A DNA stretch of 64,000 nt from CBDFGS01 sp965247255 (GTDB taxonomy: Bacteria; Chloroflexota; Dehalococcoidia; Lucifugimonadales; CAUZJF01), in the NCBI GenBank assembly GCA_965247255.1, contig CBDFGS010000012.1, positions 558,001 to 622,000 of the forward strand, given 5' to 3'. A model generated the notes under the pieces. The model was not told the origin of the DNA. It worked only from the letters and a program-made list of their open reading frames with translations, and searched no databases. Below are positions 9,447 through 17,760 of the stretch, piece by piece. The stretch's first letter is position 1. Each line of letters begins with the position of its first letter. Made by a program: the position numbers and the translations under genes.

Positions 9447-11927
9447 CTACGGCACCAGAAACAGGTCCGAAGAGTGCTCCACGAAACCCTCCAACGGTAA
9501 CGACGTGTTGCGCTTCAGCAACGTTTCCAGGATAAGGATCGTGTTCTCGCCGAGTCTCTCCAGCAGTCCCTCAACGTAGCCATCCGCCTCCGCCCGCTTG
9601 ACCTGTATCAGCCTGTCGTGGAGGGCTAGCAGCGACTTCGGTGAGAGTATGCCCTCGCTCTCCAACTCCCCTTTGAGCGCCGTGAGCTCCGGGTCGTGCA
9701 CTACAGCCATCCACAGGAGAGCCCTACCTCGCTGGTGCTCCTCGGTCAGATCGTCGCGGTCCTCCATCCACGATGCTGTCCAGCTTTCGATCCAGGTCCT
9801 CCAATCGTAACCGAGCGGAAACTTCGTCGCGTTTATCCCGGCATGCTCCCCTACGGTGCGGAGGATGGCCGCTTCGAATGCGAAGGCCTCAGCCTCCTTG
9901 ATGGCCGCGAGGTTGGATTCTCTCGAAGACCAAATCTGCACCGGATTAATGATCTTCTGCCTTGCGTGCCCCGCCTCGTGGGCCATTGTCGTGATCACTG
10001 AGTGGACAGCAACGTCGCCTTTGATGATCAGCTCGAGCCCCTCGGACGTCCTGTAGCAACAATAACCTGCCACACTCAACAGCTCGGGGTCGGTCTTCGC
10101 CCTTTCACGAATGAGGTCAATATAACCCTCCAGCGATAAGACCCTCGGAATCCATCCCTCTTCCCGCGGCGTTACACCCGTCAGGAGAAAATAGCCGGTC
10201 TCGAACACCTTGACCGCCTGGTAGACGAAGGAGAGCTGGGTGACGGTGGTAGTTTCCCCGACAGTAACGAATGATCTCGCGCCCAGCGCTGGGAGGTCCG
10301 TGGTCAGGATCTCGTCTAGGAGGTCCTTTAGCTCGGACGAGGTCAGCGGAGCGAACTCGGTCGACGTCGCCGCGGCGAACTGTACAGTCTGCGGCATCCC
10401 GGCTATCTGGCTGGCGTCGGTTGCGACCGCGTAAACAGAATTGTCTCGGGAGCCGACGTACACCGACCCTCCAACGGCGACGGGCGACGCTGCGACCTCT
10501 CCGTTAGTCTTGAACCTCCATACGAGAGCTCCTGTGACAGCGCTGACCGCATAGAGGTGACCGTCGTTGGAGCCCACGTACACGACTCCATCGGAAACGG
10601 TTGGAGATGAACGCACCTTGTCGTCTGTCGCGAACCGCCACTTCAGCGTTCCCTCTTCTGCGTCCAGCGCATACAGGAATCCGTCGTCGGAGCCGATGTA
10701 CACCACGCCGTCCTGCACGACAGGGGAGGTAAACAACGCGTCTCCGGCCCAGAAGTTCCACCTCATGTCGCCGGTGCTCGCGTCCAAGGCGTAGAGGTGG
10801 TCCCAGCTCCCGACGTAAACGAGCCCGTCAGCGACTGCCGGCCGAGACAGAATCGCCACTCCGAGGTCCGATTTCCATCGGACCTCGCCGTTCCCGGCGT
10901 CTAAGGCGTGGACATGGAAGTCGTACGAGCCGACAAATATGGTCCCGTCGGCCGTGTTCGCCCCCGTCCAAAGGTCATCGCCGGTTTTGTATTTCCATAC
11001 CAACGTTCCGTCCTCAACATCAATCGCATATAGATGATCGTCGACGGAACCAATGTAAACCACTCCTCCGCTTATAGTAGGGGAGGCCCACAGCTCGCCC
11101 TCCGCCTCGAACTTCCACAGCAGTTCGGCGGACTCGAGATTGACTGCGTGGAGGTTGTTGTCGAGCGACGGGACGAAGACCACCCCCTCCGCAAAGGCAG
11201 CCGCTCCAGTGATACCGCCGCCGGCCTGGTAAGACCACACGCGAGAGCCGGTGTCGGGCTCCAGGCCGTAAAGCGTTCCGTCCTGAGAGCCGATGTAGAT
11301 TACGCCTTCGTGGATGATCGGCGCAGCATCGACCCAACTTCGGGTCTCGAATTTCCACCGCAAGGCGCCCGGCCCGGGAGTCGCTGTCGGCGTCGGCGTG
11401 TTGGTAGGCGCAGCCGTGGCCGTCGGCGTCGGAGACGGTGGCACAGACGTCTCTGTCGCTGTTGGCGTCGGTGTTATCGTGGGTGCTGGAGTTGGCCTCG
11501 GCGTCCTCGTCGCGGCTGGTGTCGGAGAAGGCGGTCGGGGCGTTGCTGTTGGGGTCGCCGAGGGCGGCGGAGTATGGGTTGCTGTTGGTGACGGCGGCTT
11601 GGCGGTCGGCGTCGCCGATGGCTTGGCCGCCGTCGCCGGTGTCGCGGAGAGGAGGACTGCCGCTGCTTCCGGAAAGGGCGTAGGAGACGCCGGGCCTGCC
11701 TGCGCGCCCTCGCCTGCGGGGCTCGGCGTCGGGACCGGCGAGGTCTTGGGCTCAGCGGTCGCCGCGACCGCCGCCGCCGCCGTCGTAGGTGCGGGGAGAC
11801 CGCTCGTCGGCGGTGGCACGTCACCGCACGAGGCCGCGCCCAGGGCGACACACGCTAGGGCGGCCAGCGCCACCGCCGTCCTCCCAAGCCATCCACGACC
11901 GCCGATTTCGTAGCGAAACGATAGCAT
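9447..11927 (-). CDS. Lipoprotein: PQQ-type beta-propeller with C-terminal HExxH domain
   Basis: Exported lipoprotein of about 826 residues. A signal segment with lipobox LGAASC is followed by ~150 residues of Pro/Thr/Ala low-complexity linker. Residues ~195-500 hold at least seven PQQ/YVTN-like propeller blades, each of the form W(K/R)F...PTISDGVVYIGSxDxxLYALDAxTG. The remaining ~320 residues form a separate helical domain with the motif MAHEAGHARQ (HExxH, near residue 650), suggesting a zinc metallopeptidase fold; other zinc ligands are not identified. No enzyme domain normally paired with PQQ is present, so the propeller is probably a binding platform. ATG 11927 is used; an in-frame TTG at 11933 is an alternative. 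Neither has a good ribosome-binding site. Confidence 0.8.
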   Translation of the reverse strand: MLSFRYEIGGRGWLGRTAVALAALACVALGAASCGDVPPPTSGLPAPTTAAAAVAATAEPKTSPVPTPSPAGEGAQAGPASPTPFPEAAAVLLSATPATAAKPSATPTAKPPSPTATHTPPPSATPTATPRPPSPTPAATRTPRPTPAPTITPTPTATETSVPPSPTPTATAAPTNTPTPTATPGPGALRWKFETRSWVDAAPIIHEGVIYIGSQDGTLYGLEPDTGSRVWSYQAGGGITGAAAFAEGVVFVPSLDNNLHAVNLESAELLWKFEAEGELWASPTISGGVVYIGSVDDHLYAIDVEDGTLVWKYKTGDDLWTGANTADGTIFVGSYDFHVHALDAGNGEVRWKSDLGVAILSRPAVADGLVYVGSWDHLYALDASTGDMRWNFWAGDALFTSPVVQDGVVYIGSDDGFLYALDAEEGTLKWRFATDDKVRSSPTVSDGVVYVGSNDGHLYAVSAVTGALVWRFKTNGEVAASPVAVGGSVYVGSRDNSVYAVATDASQIAGMPQTVQFAAATSTEFAPLTSSELKDLLDEILTTDLPALGARSFVTVGETTTVTQLSFVYQAVKVFETGYFLLTGVTPREEGWIPRVLSLEGYIDLIRERAKTDPELLSVAGYCCYRTSEGLELIIKGDVAVHSVITTMAHEAGHARQKIINPVQIWSSRESNLAAIKEAEAFAFEAAILRTVGEHAGINATKFPLGYDWRTWIESWTASWMEDRDDLTEEHQRGRALLWMAVVHDPELTALKGELESEGILSPKSLLALHDRLIQVKRAEADGYVEGLLERLGENTILILETLLKRNTSLPLEGFVEHSSDLFLVP

Positions 11928-11937
11928 GCTCAATCGC

Positions 11938-11967
11938 TTGTTAATTTTCGCACAAGGGTGATATACT
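11938..11967 (+). promoter_or_regulatory. Candidate promoter of the zinc-ribbon gene
   Basis: TTGTTA (11938-11943) and TATACT (11962-11967) are spaced by 18 bp, 45 bp ahead of the GTG at 12013. The -35 box lies just upstream of the divergent lipoprotein start. Confidence 0.5.
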
Positions 11968-12012
11968 TGCCGCGTTTTTGAATCTAGCGCACCCGGTTAG
12001 AGGAGGGGATCA

Positions 12013-12225
12013 GTGGGGAACGACAGTTGGCCATTGTGTCAAAAGTGTGAGACCGGGAGTCTGCTTCCTTTGTCAGATTTTGGTGGTCAAGGTGCCCCCA
12101 TCCACTACAAGGCCTGGGTGTGCAGCAACCCCGACTGCGGGTTCAACATTAAGATCCGAAACGGCGATGTCTATCTGAACGAACCCATCGCAAGCGGCGC
12201 GTCGCACGCACCCCGCATGCGCTAG
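12013..12225 (+). CDS. Small zinc-ribbon protein
   Basis: 70-residue protein of unknown role. It has two Cys pairs, CQKC (residues 9-12) and CSNPDC further on, spaced like the two knuckles of a zinc ribbon with the intervening strand YKAWVC. The GTG start at 12013 follows AGGAGG (12001-12006) with 6-bp spacing, which supports expression. It is probably a nucleic-acid or protein binding ribbon, but nothing in the sequence fixes the partner. Monocistronic; gyrB begins about 600 bp downstream. Confidence 0.72.
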   Translation: MGNDSWPLCQKCETGSLLPLSDFGGQGAPIHYKAWVCSNPDCGFNIKIRNGDVYLNEPIASGASHAPRMR

Positions 12226-12828
12226 CGCCTTCCGCGGCGTGCCCCGATCGTTCCGCCGCGCCCCTCGTCTCTCTACGCCAGGACAGCGCGGGCATCTACG
12301 CCCTCGAAACAGCGCACCGGCGCCGTGCCTACAGTAGGCTGGGGGCCCTGAGCCCCGTGGCTCGTTCCTCACAACCCGGCTTACATATCCTCAGCCTACT
12401 CACGGGTCAAGGAGCGCGCCGAGAGTGCTTGCCTGTTGTCTGGTAGGATCGCCGGTCATTTGCAATTGGCTCGCGCAAGCCCCCACGAGAAAATCCAGTG
12501 TGAGCCAGGCCACAAACAGGGTGTGTGTGCCCTATCTCGCTAGCTAGTCGAGAACGGTTTGAATCTTTTCTTAGAAAATGGTAAAATAGTGGTGTGCAGT
12601 TAGCTTGCGCGGACTACGCCGGATAGCTTCAATTAAGGGTGAGCCTCCTGCCATCCGGTGACCACATCTCTCACATACGAATCGTTGTCCGCCCCGGCGG
12701 CCCTCGATATTGGTTTTGCACCGCCTTTCTCATCCCGGTTTGATCGAGCCACGAAAAGTCTGCCTCGACATAGGGCGACGCGATGTTTCGGTCGGGCCAT
12801 GAAATACCTCGATAGATAGGAGCGTCGA
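12226..12828 (+). other. Intergenic stretch upstream of gyrB
   Basis: About 600 bp with no convincing coding region on either strand. Its last 240 bp form the leader of gyrB behind the promoter at 12559-12587. The remainder shows no repeat, tRNA or terminator that I can identify. Confidence 0.5.
12559..12587 (+). promoter_or_regulatory. Sigma70 promoter of gyrB
   Basis: TTGAAT (12559-12564), a 17-bp spacer and TAAAAT (12582-12587) lie in an AT-rich island of otherwise GC-rich DNA. A leader of roughly 235 nt would precede the gyrB start. Confidence 0.65.
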
Positions 12829-14778
12829 ATGGTCGCAGAGCGAAAAAAGACCGGCGCGGATCTCTACACAGCCAGCGATATCCAGGTGCTGGAGGGGATG
12901 GAGGCGGTGCGCCGCCGGCCGGGTATGTACATTGGGAGCACCGACCCGCGCGGTATCCTTCAGCTCCTGTATGAGGTCATCGACAACGGCGTGGACGAGT
13001 TCATGGCGGGGCACTGCTCCAAGGTGAGCATGCACATTGCTCAGGACGGCACGGTCCGCGTGGAAGACGACGGCCGCGGCATCCCGGTGGACGTCCACAA
13101 GACGACCGGCATCTCTGCCTTGGAGACAGTGATGACGACCCTCCACGCGGGGGGTAAATTCGGTGGGAAGGCGTACGCGGTGTCGGGCGGGTTGCACGGC
13201 GTCGGCGTCTCCGCGGTAAACGCGTTGTCGTCATGGCTTCGAGTGGAGGTATTCCGGGACGGCAACAAATACGTTCAGGAGTTCTCCAGGGGCGAGCGTA
13301 CCAGCGACCTGACCTCGGAGCCTTTGGAAGGCGAGGACGCAGACAGGCACGGCACTGTTGTTTCCTTCGTCCCCGATACCGAGATATTCGGCGAGATCAC
13401 CTACGAGTTCGACGAGCTGGCCCAGCGGATGAAGGAGCTGGCATACCTGAATAAGGGGCTCGAGATCCACCTGAAAAGCGATTGGCACGCCGATCGGTGG
13501 CCGAATAATGAAGTCACCTTCTACTTCGAGGGCGGCATCTCCAGCTTTGTCAGGAACCTCAATCAGAACCGGGTGGTGCTTCACCAGGACCCCGTATATC
13601 TCAACAAGCAGGTCGACGGCACTATTGTAGAGACCGCGCTCCAGTTCAACGATAGCTACTCCGAGTTCGTGTATGCGTTCGCGAACTGCGTCAACAACGT
13701 GGACGGAGGGACGCACCTCACAGGTTTCAGGAGCGCGCTGACAAGAGTCCTCAACGACTACGGGAAGAAGCAAGGACTCATCAAGGAGAACGAGCCCAAT
13801 CTCTCCGGTGAGGCGACCAGGGACGGCTTGACGGCCGTGATCAGCGTCAAGCTCACGGACCCTCAGTTCGAAGGCCAGACCAAGAGGAAGCTCGGCAACC
13901 CCGAGGTACGGACCCAGGTCGAGAGCGTCATCGGCGAGGGTCTCACCATCTTCTTGGAGGACCACCCGCAGGACGCCAAGCGCATCATCGAGAAGTGCTC
14001 CACCGCCCAGCGCGCCAGGGACGCGGCGCGCAAGGCGCGCGAGATGATCATCCGGAAGAACGCCATGGAGGGCGGCTCACTTCCGGGCAAGCTCGCCGAC
14101 TGCTCCGACAAGAACCCCGAGAACTGCGAGCTGTACATCGTTGAGGGCGACTCTGCGGGAGGTACCGCCAAGATGGGCCGAGACCGGGCCATCCAGGCGG
14201 TCCTGCCCCTCAGAGGCAAGATATTGAACGTCGAGAAGGCGCGGGAAGACAAGATGTTGGAGAACCCTGAGATAAGAAACCTGACCATCGCGCTCGGCAC
14301 CGGCCTTGCTCAGGACTTTAGCATCGAGAAGCTTCGCTACCATCGAGTCATCATCATGACCGACGCCGACGTCGACGGGTCCCATATCCGGACCCTGCTG
14401 CTGACCTTCTTCTTCAGGAACATGAACGGCCTCATAACCAATGGGAACCTGTATATAGCGCAGCCACCGCGATTCAAGATATCCTCCGGGAGGAAGTCGC
14501 ACTGGGCCCTGAACGACGAGCAGCGGGACGAGATCATCGGCGGGTTCAACGGCAAGCAGAAGGTCGACATACAGCGCTACAAGGGTCTTGGCGAGATGAG
14601 CGCCGATCAGCTCTGGGAGACCACGATGGACCCTGAGGCCCGCACGCTGCTACAGGTCTCGTACGAAAACGCCGTGACGGCCGACCAGATATTAACGCTG
14701 CTCATGGGCGATGTGGTCGAGCCAAGGCGCAACTTCATCCAGACCCACGCGTTGGAGGTCGAAGACCTCGACGTGTAG
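12829..14778 (+). CDS. gyrB: DNA gyrase subunit B
   Basis: ATPase and TOPRIM subunit of gyrase, 649 residues, the usual length for the short (non-proteobacterial) form. It has the GHKL start (VRRRPGMYIGST), the ATP lid region GGLHGVGVSAVNALS, the TOPRIM Glu in VEGDSAGG (near residue 439), the DxD magnesium site in TDADVDGSHI (near 512) and the C-terminal RYKGLGEMSADQLWETTMDP gyrase signature. ATG 12829 follows AGGAG. ParE cannot be excluded from the sequence alone, but the QRYKGLGEM and PLRGKILNVEKA motifs are typical of GyrB. No gyrA or recF adjoins it. Confidence 0.95.
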   Translation: MVAERKKTGADLYTASDIQVLEGMEAVRRRPGMYIGSTDPRGILQLLYEVIDNGVDEFMAGHCSKVSMHIAQDGTVRVEDDGRGIPVDVHKTTGISALETVMTTLHAGGKFGGKAYAVSGGLHGVGVSAVNALSSWLRVEVFRDGNKYVQEFSRGERTSDLTSEPLEGEDADRHGTVVSFVPDTEIFGEITYEFDELAQRMKELAYLNKGLEIHLKSDWHADRWPNNEVTFYFEGGISSFVRNLNQNRVVLHQDPVYLNKQVDGTIVETALQFNDSYSEFVYAFANCVNNVDGGTHLTGFRSALTRVLNDYGKKQGLIKENEPNLSGEATRDGLTAVISVKLTDPQFEGQTKRKLGNPEVRTQVESVIGEGLTIFLEDHPQDAKRIIEKCSTAQRARDAARKAREMIIRKNAMEGGSLPGKLADCSDKNPENCELYIVEGDSAGGTAKMGRDRAIQAVLPLRGKILNVEKAREDKMLENPEIRNLTIALGTGLAQDFSIEKLRYHRVIIMTDADVDGSHIRTLLLTFFFRNMNGLITNGNLYIAQPPRFKISSGRKSHWALNDEQRDEIIGGFNGKQKVDIQRYKGLGEMSADQLWETTMDPEARTLLQVSYENAVTADQILTLLMGDVVEPRRNFIQTHALEVEDLDV

Positions 14779-14824
14779 CCGCCCCTCTCACCTAGCTGTT
14801 CCCTTCTGCTCAGGTAGGGGGTCG

Positions 14825-14956
14825 CACTGAAACTCGCAGGGCGGGGATGTGGTGAGACAGGCCTTTCCTGAGCGGGGCCGAAGGGCTCACCGCGAACGTA
14901 GCTTAAAACTCACTATTCGTCCTGAGCTTGTCGAAGGACAGTTCGCCCAGAACGAC
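14825..14956 (+). repeat. Interspersed repeat, copy A
   Basis: This stretch aligns along its whole length with 41827-41959, both starting CACTGAAACTCGC and sharing the blocks GCCGAAG, GCGAACGTA/ACGAACGTA, CTCACTATT and TCCTGAGC. The copies are diverged but clearly related. The right part contains the widespread motif CCTGAGCTTGTCGAAGGA. The copy overlaps the 3' end of the DUF2087 gene on the other strand. Confidence 0.7.
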
Positions 14957-15392
14957 CCTCTTTGCGCAAAACAGCCAGGTACGATTGCTTCCTCTTCTGC
15001 AGGCTCTTCATGGCAACGCCGATGACCCTGTAAACGTCGACCTCGTCGACCCCTGGCGCGAAGAGCCTCGGGATGACCTCCCCAACCCGATACCTGAGCC
15101 CCCGCGAATCCCGCTCCAGGTATCCCTCGTCCACGAGCCAGCGCCGCAGCGTGACCCGGTCGAGCTCTATCCCGCGGGCGATGTCTGCCAGCCAGAACGC
15201 CAGCTTGTCGTTGACCTCGCTCTCGGTGAACTCCTTCAGCGGGTCTAGCGTCAAGACGACGCTCTTGAGCAGAATGTGCTGGTCCCGCTGCTTGCGGGGT
15301 ACCCCCTTCAGGCCGCTCTTCAAACACAGCTCTGCCAACCGGTCCTCGAACTCACCATTCGAGATCAGCCGGCCTGTGCTATCCGTGGTCAT
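14913..15392 (-). CDS. DUF2087 domain protein
   Basis: 159-residue cytosolic protein with a DUF2087 domain over residues ~45-105: the segment KEFTESEVNDKLAFWLADIARGIELDRVTLRRWLVDEGYLERD, in two pieces here, is the family hallmark. Such domains are found in ArsR-like or metal-responsive regulators, and a winged-helix-like DNA-binding role is plausible but unproven. The last dozen codons (…GRTVLRQAQDE, stop TAG at 14913-14915) are read from an interspersed repeat that extends beyond the gene, so the native C-terminus has probably been replaced by repeat sequence. Confidence 0.7.
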   Translation of the reverse strand: MTTDSTGRLISNGEFEDRLAELCLKSGLKGVPRKQRDQHILLKSVVLTLDPLKEFTESEVNDKLAFWLADIARGIELDRVTLRRWLVDEGYLERDSRGLRYRVGEVIPRLFAPGVDEVDVYRVIGVAMKSLQKRKQSYLAVLRKEGRSGRTVLRQAQDE

Positions 15393-15470
15393 CTACTCTG
15401 TCCCGCCGTACATGATTTGTTTCAAAGTGGTGCTGTCGGCCTGGCATTCTGAGGAGCGCTCCCCCTTCGT

Positions 15471-15572
15471 GTCATTCTGAGGAGTCCCCGACGAAGAATC
15501 TGGGGCTGGGTCGGTTTCAACGCCGCCAGCGCGAACCCCGCTTCCCCAGATTCTTCACTTCGTTCAGAATGA
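15471..15572 (+). repeat. Imperfect inverted repeat (interspersed element)
   Basis: The arm at 15474-15505 (ATTCTGAGGAG ... GAATCTGGGG) is matched by its near-reverse complement at 15544-15570 (CCCCAGATTCTTC ... TCAGAAT), around a ~38-bp centre. The same ATTCTGAGG/GAATCT theme recurs at 24026 and 38650. It lies between two minus-strand genes and could fold as a long hairpin in RNA. Confidence 0.55.
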
Positions 15573-15650
15573 TATTGCAACGCCGTTTATTGGGGGTTAT
15601 CGAACACCCCAGCTATGTATAGCGGCGGAGCGATAAGGCTGGGACCCTCG

Positions 15651-16517
15651 TCACTTCACGGCCTTGAGCAGACAGAGTCCCCCATCGGAGGGCACAGTGA
15701 CGTCTCCAGCCTCGAACAACTCCGTAACGAACGAACGGAACTTTTCAAGCTCGTCAGCGGTGAGGTGCTGCTCCAGGTACTCTCGCTCAGGAGGTAGCCC
15801 AGGCGATTTCCAGGAATCCCAACCTATGGCGTCGAACGGAGTATCACCCTGCAATGTCTGCAAGTGTACCCAGCGGCTGGCCTCCATCGATATGTCCCTG
15901 AACCCTGCCTTCCAGCAGAGGTCGACAAGATCGTGTTCCGTGAAGTCGATCATCTCGCTGCAATACTTCTCTATCCTCCCCTTCGCGATTTCGTGGATGA
16001 ATGTGCCTAAATCTCCCAGACCCGCCAGAGTTTCAGGGTTGAAGAAACCTACGTCTCGCAGGTAGCCGTTCCGGCTGAGCGGTTCCCAGCAAACCAGCGT
16101 CCCATTGGTCCGCAGGACGCGCAAGAACTCGGCTATCGCCTCTTCTTTGCGCTCCACATAAATGAGTACCGACCGCGTTAGCACAACATCCACGGCCTCG
16201 TCATCCAGAGGTATCTTGTCGGCTTCACCGTCGATCAATGTGATCGCATCTTCGACCTTGAGGTTCCTGGCGTATCGCAGAAGTTCGTCTCTGGAGTCCT
16301 CAGCAGGCTCAAGCGCCACGACTTTGCCATTGGGCTTTACCCGGTCCGCCGCGGGTATCGCCACCATGCCGATCCCAGCCCCAACATCCAGCACGATCTG
16401 GCCTTCCGATATGCTAGCTTTGTTCAATATCTCTTCGGCGGGGCCCCCACGGGGTGAAATCACCGGAGTATGCCCCGCATCCGTGCTCCATGACGACCAC
16501 GACTGGAACAACTCCAC
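15651..16517 (-). CDS. Class I SAM-dependent methyltransferase
   Basis: 288-residue methyltransferase of the UbiE/Methyltransf_11 type. Motif I is LDVGAGIGMVAIPAA (near residue 42), motif II has the acidic Glu in KVVALEPAEDS, and motif post-II reads AVDVVLTRSVLIYVE. The C-terminal third, WDSWKSPGLPPEREYLEQHL, is unrelated to quinone methyltransferases and probably binds a small-molecule acceptor that I cannot name. GTG 16517 is used as start with only a weak ribosome-binding site. It follows prmA with a 32-bp gap and is likely cotranscribed. Confidence 0.78.
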   Translation of the reverse strand: MELFQSWSSWSTDAGHTPVISPRGGPAEEILNKASISEGQIVLDVGAGIGMVAIPAADRVKPNGKVVALEPAEDSRDELLRYARNLKVEDAITLIDGEADKIPLDDEAVDVVLTRSVLIYVERKEEAIAEFLRVLRTNGTLVCWEPLSRNGYLRDVGFFNPETLAGLGDLGTFIHEIAKGRIEKYCSEMIDFTEHDLVDLCWKAGFRDISMEASRWVHLQTLQGDTPFDAIGWDSWKSPGLPPEREYLEQHLTADELEKFRSFVTELFEAGDVTVPSDGGLCLLKAVK

Positions 16518-16549
16518 TCTGGTTAACTCGCTTTCGAAACAACCACGCC

Positions 16550-17467
16550 CTATACCCGCGAAACCAGTGTCACCCAGTCGCCGTCCACTTTAGTCGTTGT
16601 GCCTCGGGCGCCGGCCGCGGAAAGCCTCTCGGCCACCCCCGCCTTGTTCTCCAGCAGGATCCCCGACACAAGCAGCCTGCCGCCCGGCTTCACCGCGCTA
16701 ACCAGGTGCTCCGCCATCTCTGAGGCGACCTTGGCGGAGATGTTAGCCACCGCGACGTCGAATCTGCTGGCGGGGGCGCCCTCGTGCGGGAGGGTGCCCT
16801 CCGCTATCTCGACCTGCTGTTCAAGTGCGTTGTCGCGGACGTTGGAAATCGCAGACCCTGCCGCGTCTCGGTCTATATCGAGCCCGAAGACCCTCGCTGC
16901 GCCCAGCCTCGCCGCCGCTATGGAAAGGATGCCCGAGCCGCACCCGACGTCGAGGACGCTCGAGCCCGGACTGACCAGCTCCTCGAGCAGCTCCAGGCAC
17001 ATCTTTGTAGTCGGGTGGTGGCCGGTGCCGAAGGCCATGCCGGGGTCCAGCCTGATGACAGCGTCCTCGGGTCGCGGCGCGTACTCTCTCCAGCTGGGCG
17101 CTACAACCGTCCTCTTCCCGATACGCAGGATGTCGAAGTGCTTCTTCCAGGCGTCCTGCCAGTCCTCTTCCTCCAGGACTCGCTGGCGTAAACTCGAGAC
17201 GTCCGACAGATGGGCCACCAATCTCACGCCCATGTCGATGTAGTTGGTGCGCTCATCGGTCTCGTGGTCTAGCGGAATGTACGTCCTGACCGTGACCCGC
17301 TCCGCGCTCGGCGGCGACTCACCTTCGTCGGGGTTGTATCCTCCCGGCGCCTCCACCGCCACTCCTCCGCGCCCATACCGATGGAATAGGGAAGATAGCG
17401 GCTCGACAAACTCGGGCGAAGACTCGACGCTCAGCTCAACCCATTTCAAAGCTCGACCCACCTGCAC
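16550..17467 (-). CDS. prmA: Ribosomal protein L11 methyltransferase
   Basis: 305-residue PrmA. The N-terminal substrate-recognition domain (residues ~8-105, with EEEDWQDAWKKHF at its end) precedes the methyltransferase core: PGMAFGTGHHPTT, motif I LDVGCGSGILSIAAA, and the VANISAKV equivalent of the NPPY loop. It trimethylates amino groups of L11 in the cytosol. In many bacteria prmA follows dnaJ, as it does here after the intervening NHL-repeat gene. Confidence 0.92.
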   Translation of the reverse strand: MQVGRALKWVELSVESSPEFVEPLSSLFHRYGRGGVAVEAPGGYNPDEGESPPSAERVTVRTYIPLDHETDERTNYIDMGVRLVAHLSDVSSLRQRVLEEEDWQDAWKKHFDILRIGKRTVVAPSWREYAPRPEDAVIRLDPGMAFGTGHHPTTKMCLELLEELVSPGSSVLDVGCGSGILSIAAARLGAARVFGLDIDRDAAGSAISNVRDNALEQQVEIAEGTLPHEGAPASRFDVAVANISAKVASEMAEHLVSAVKPGGRLLVSGILLENKAGVAERLSAAGARGTTTKVDGDWVTLVSRV

Positions 17468-17760
17468 GTACGATTTTGGATGATGCGCCTTTATCCCGCG
17501 TTGCGAGCCGCTGGCACGTCACCGATGCGCGCCGCGGGACTGGACCCTCGTTCAGCCTCGGCGCTGCTGCGGGTCAGCGGGGGACCGGGACCGCCGCAAG
17601 CGTGACCGGCGGCGACTCATTGACGCTGAAAGACGTCCCGTGGCTCGCCGGGCGCTCTGCCAGCCAGGCCTCCCGCCACGCTGGAACGCATACCACGTGC
17701 AACCACGCAGCCGCTAGATGATGTCGAACGGCACACGGTCAATAACGAGGCGCCGCGGCC

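Noticed and set aside
11314..11913. Long plus-strand frame rich in Val/Gly/Ala, opposite the lipoprotein linker
   Set aside because: It is the antisense of the Pro/Thr low-complexity linker; no ribosome-binding site and no recognisable domain.
17476..17721. 81-codon plus-strand frame between prmA and the NHL gene
   Set aside because: No ribosome-binding site, no domain, and biased composition. I looked for a decayed gene on either strand and found none I could support.
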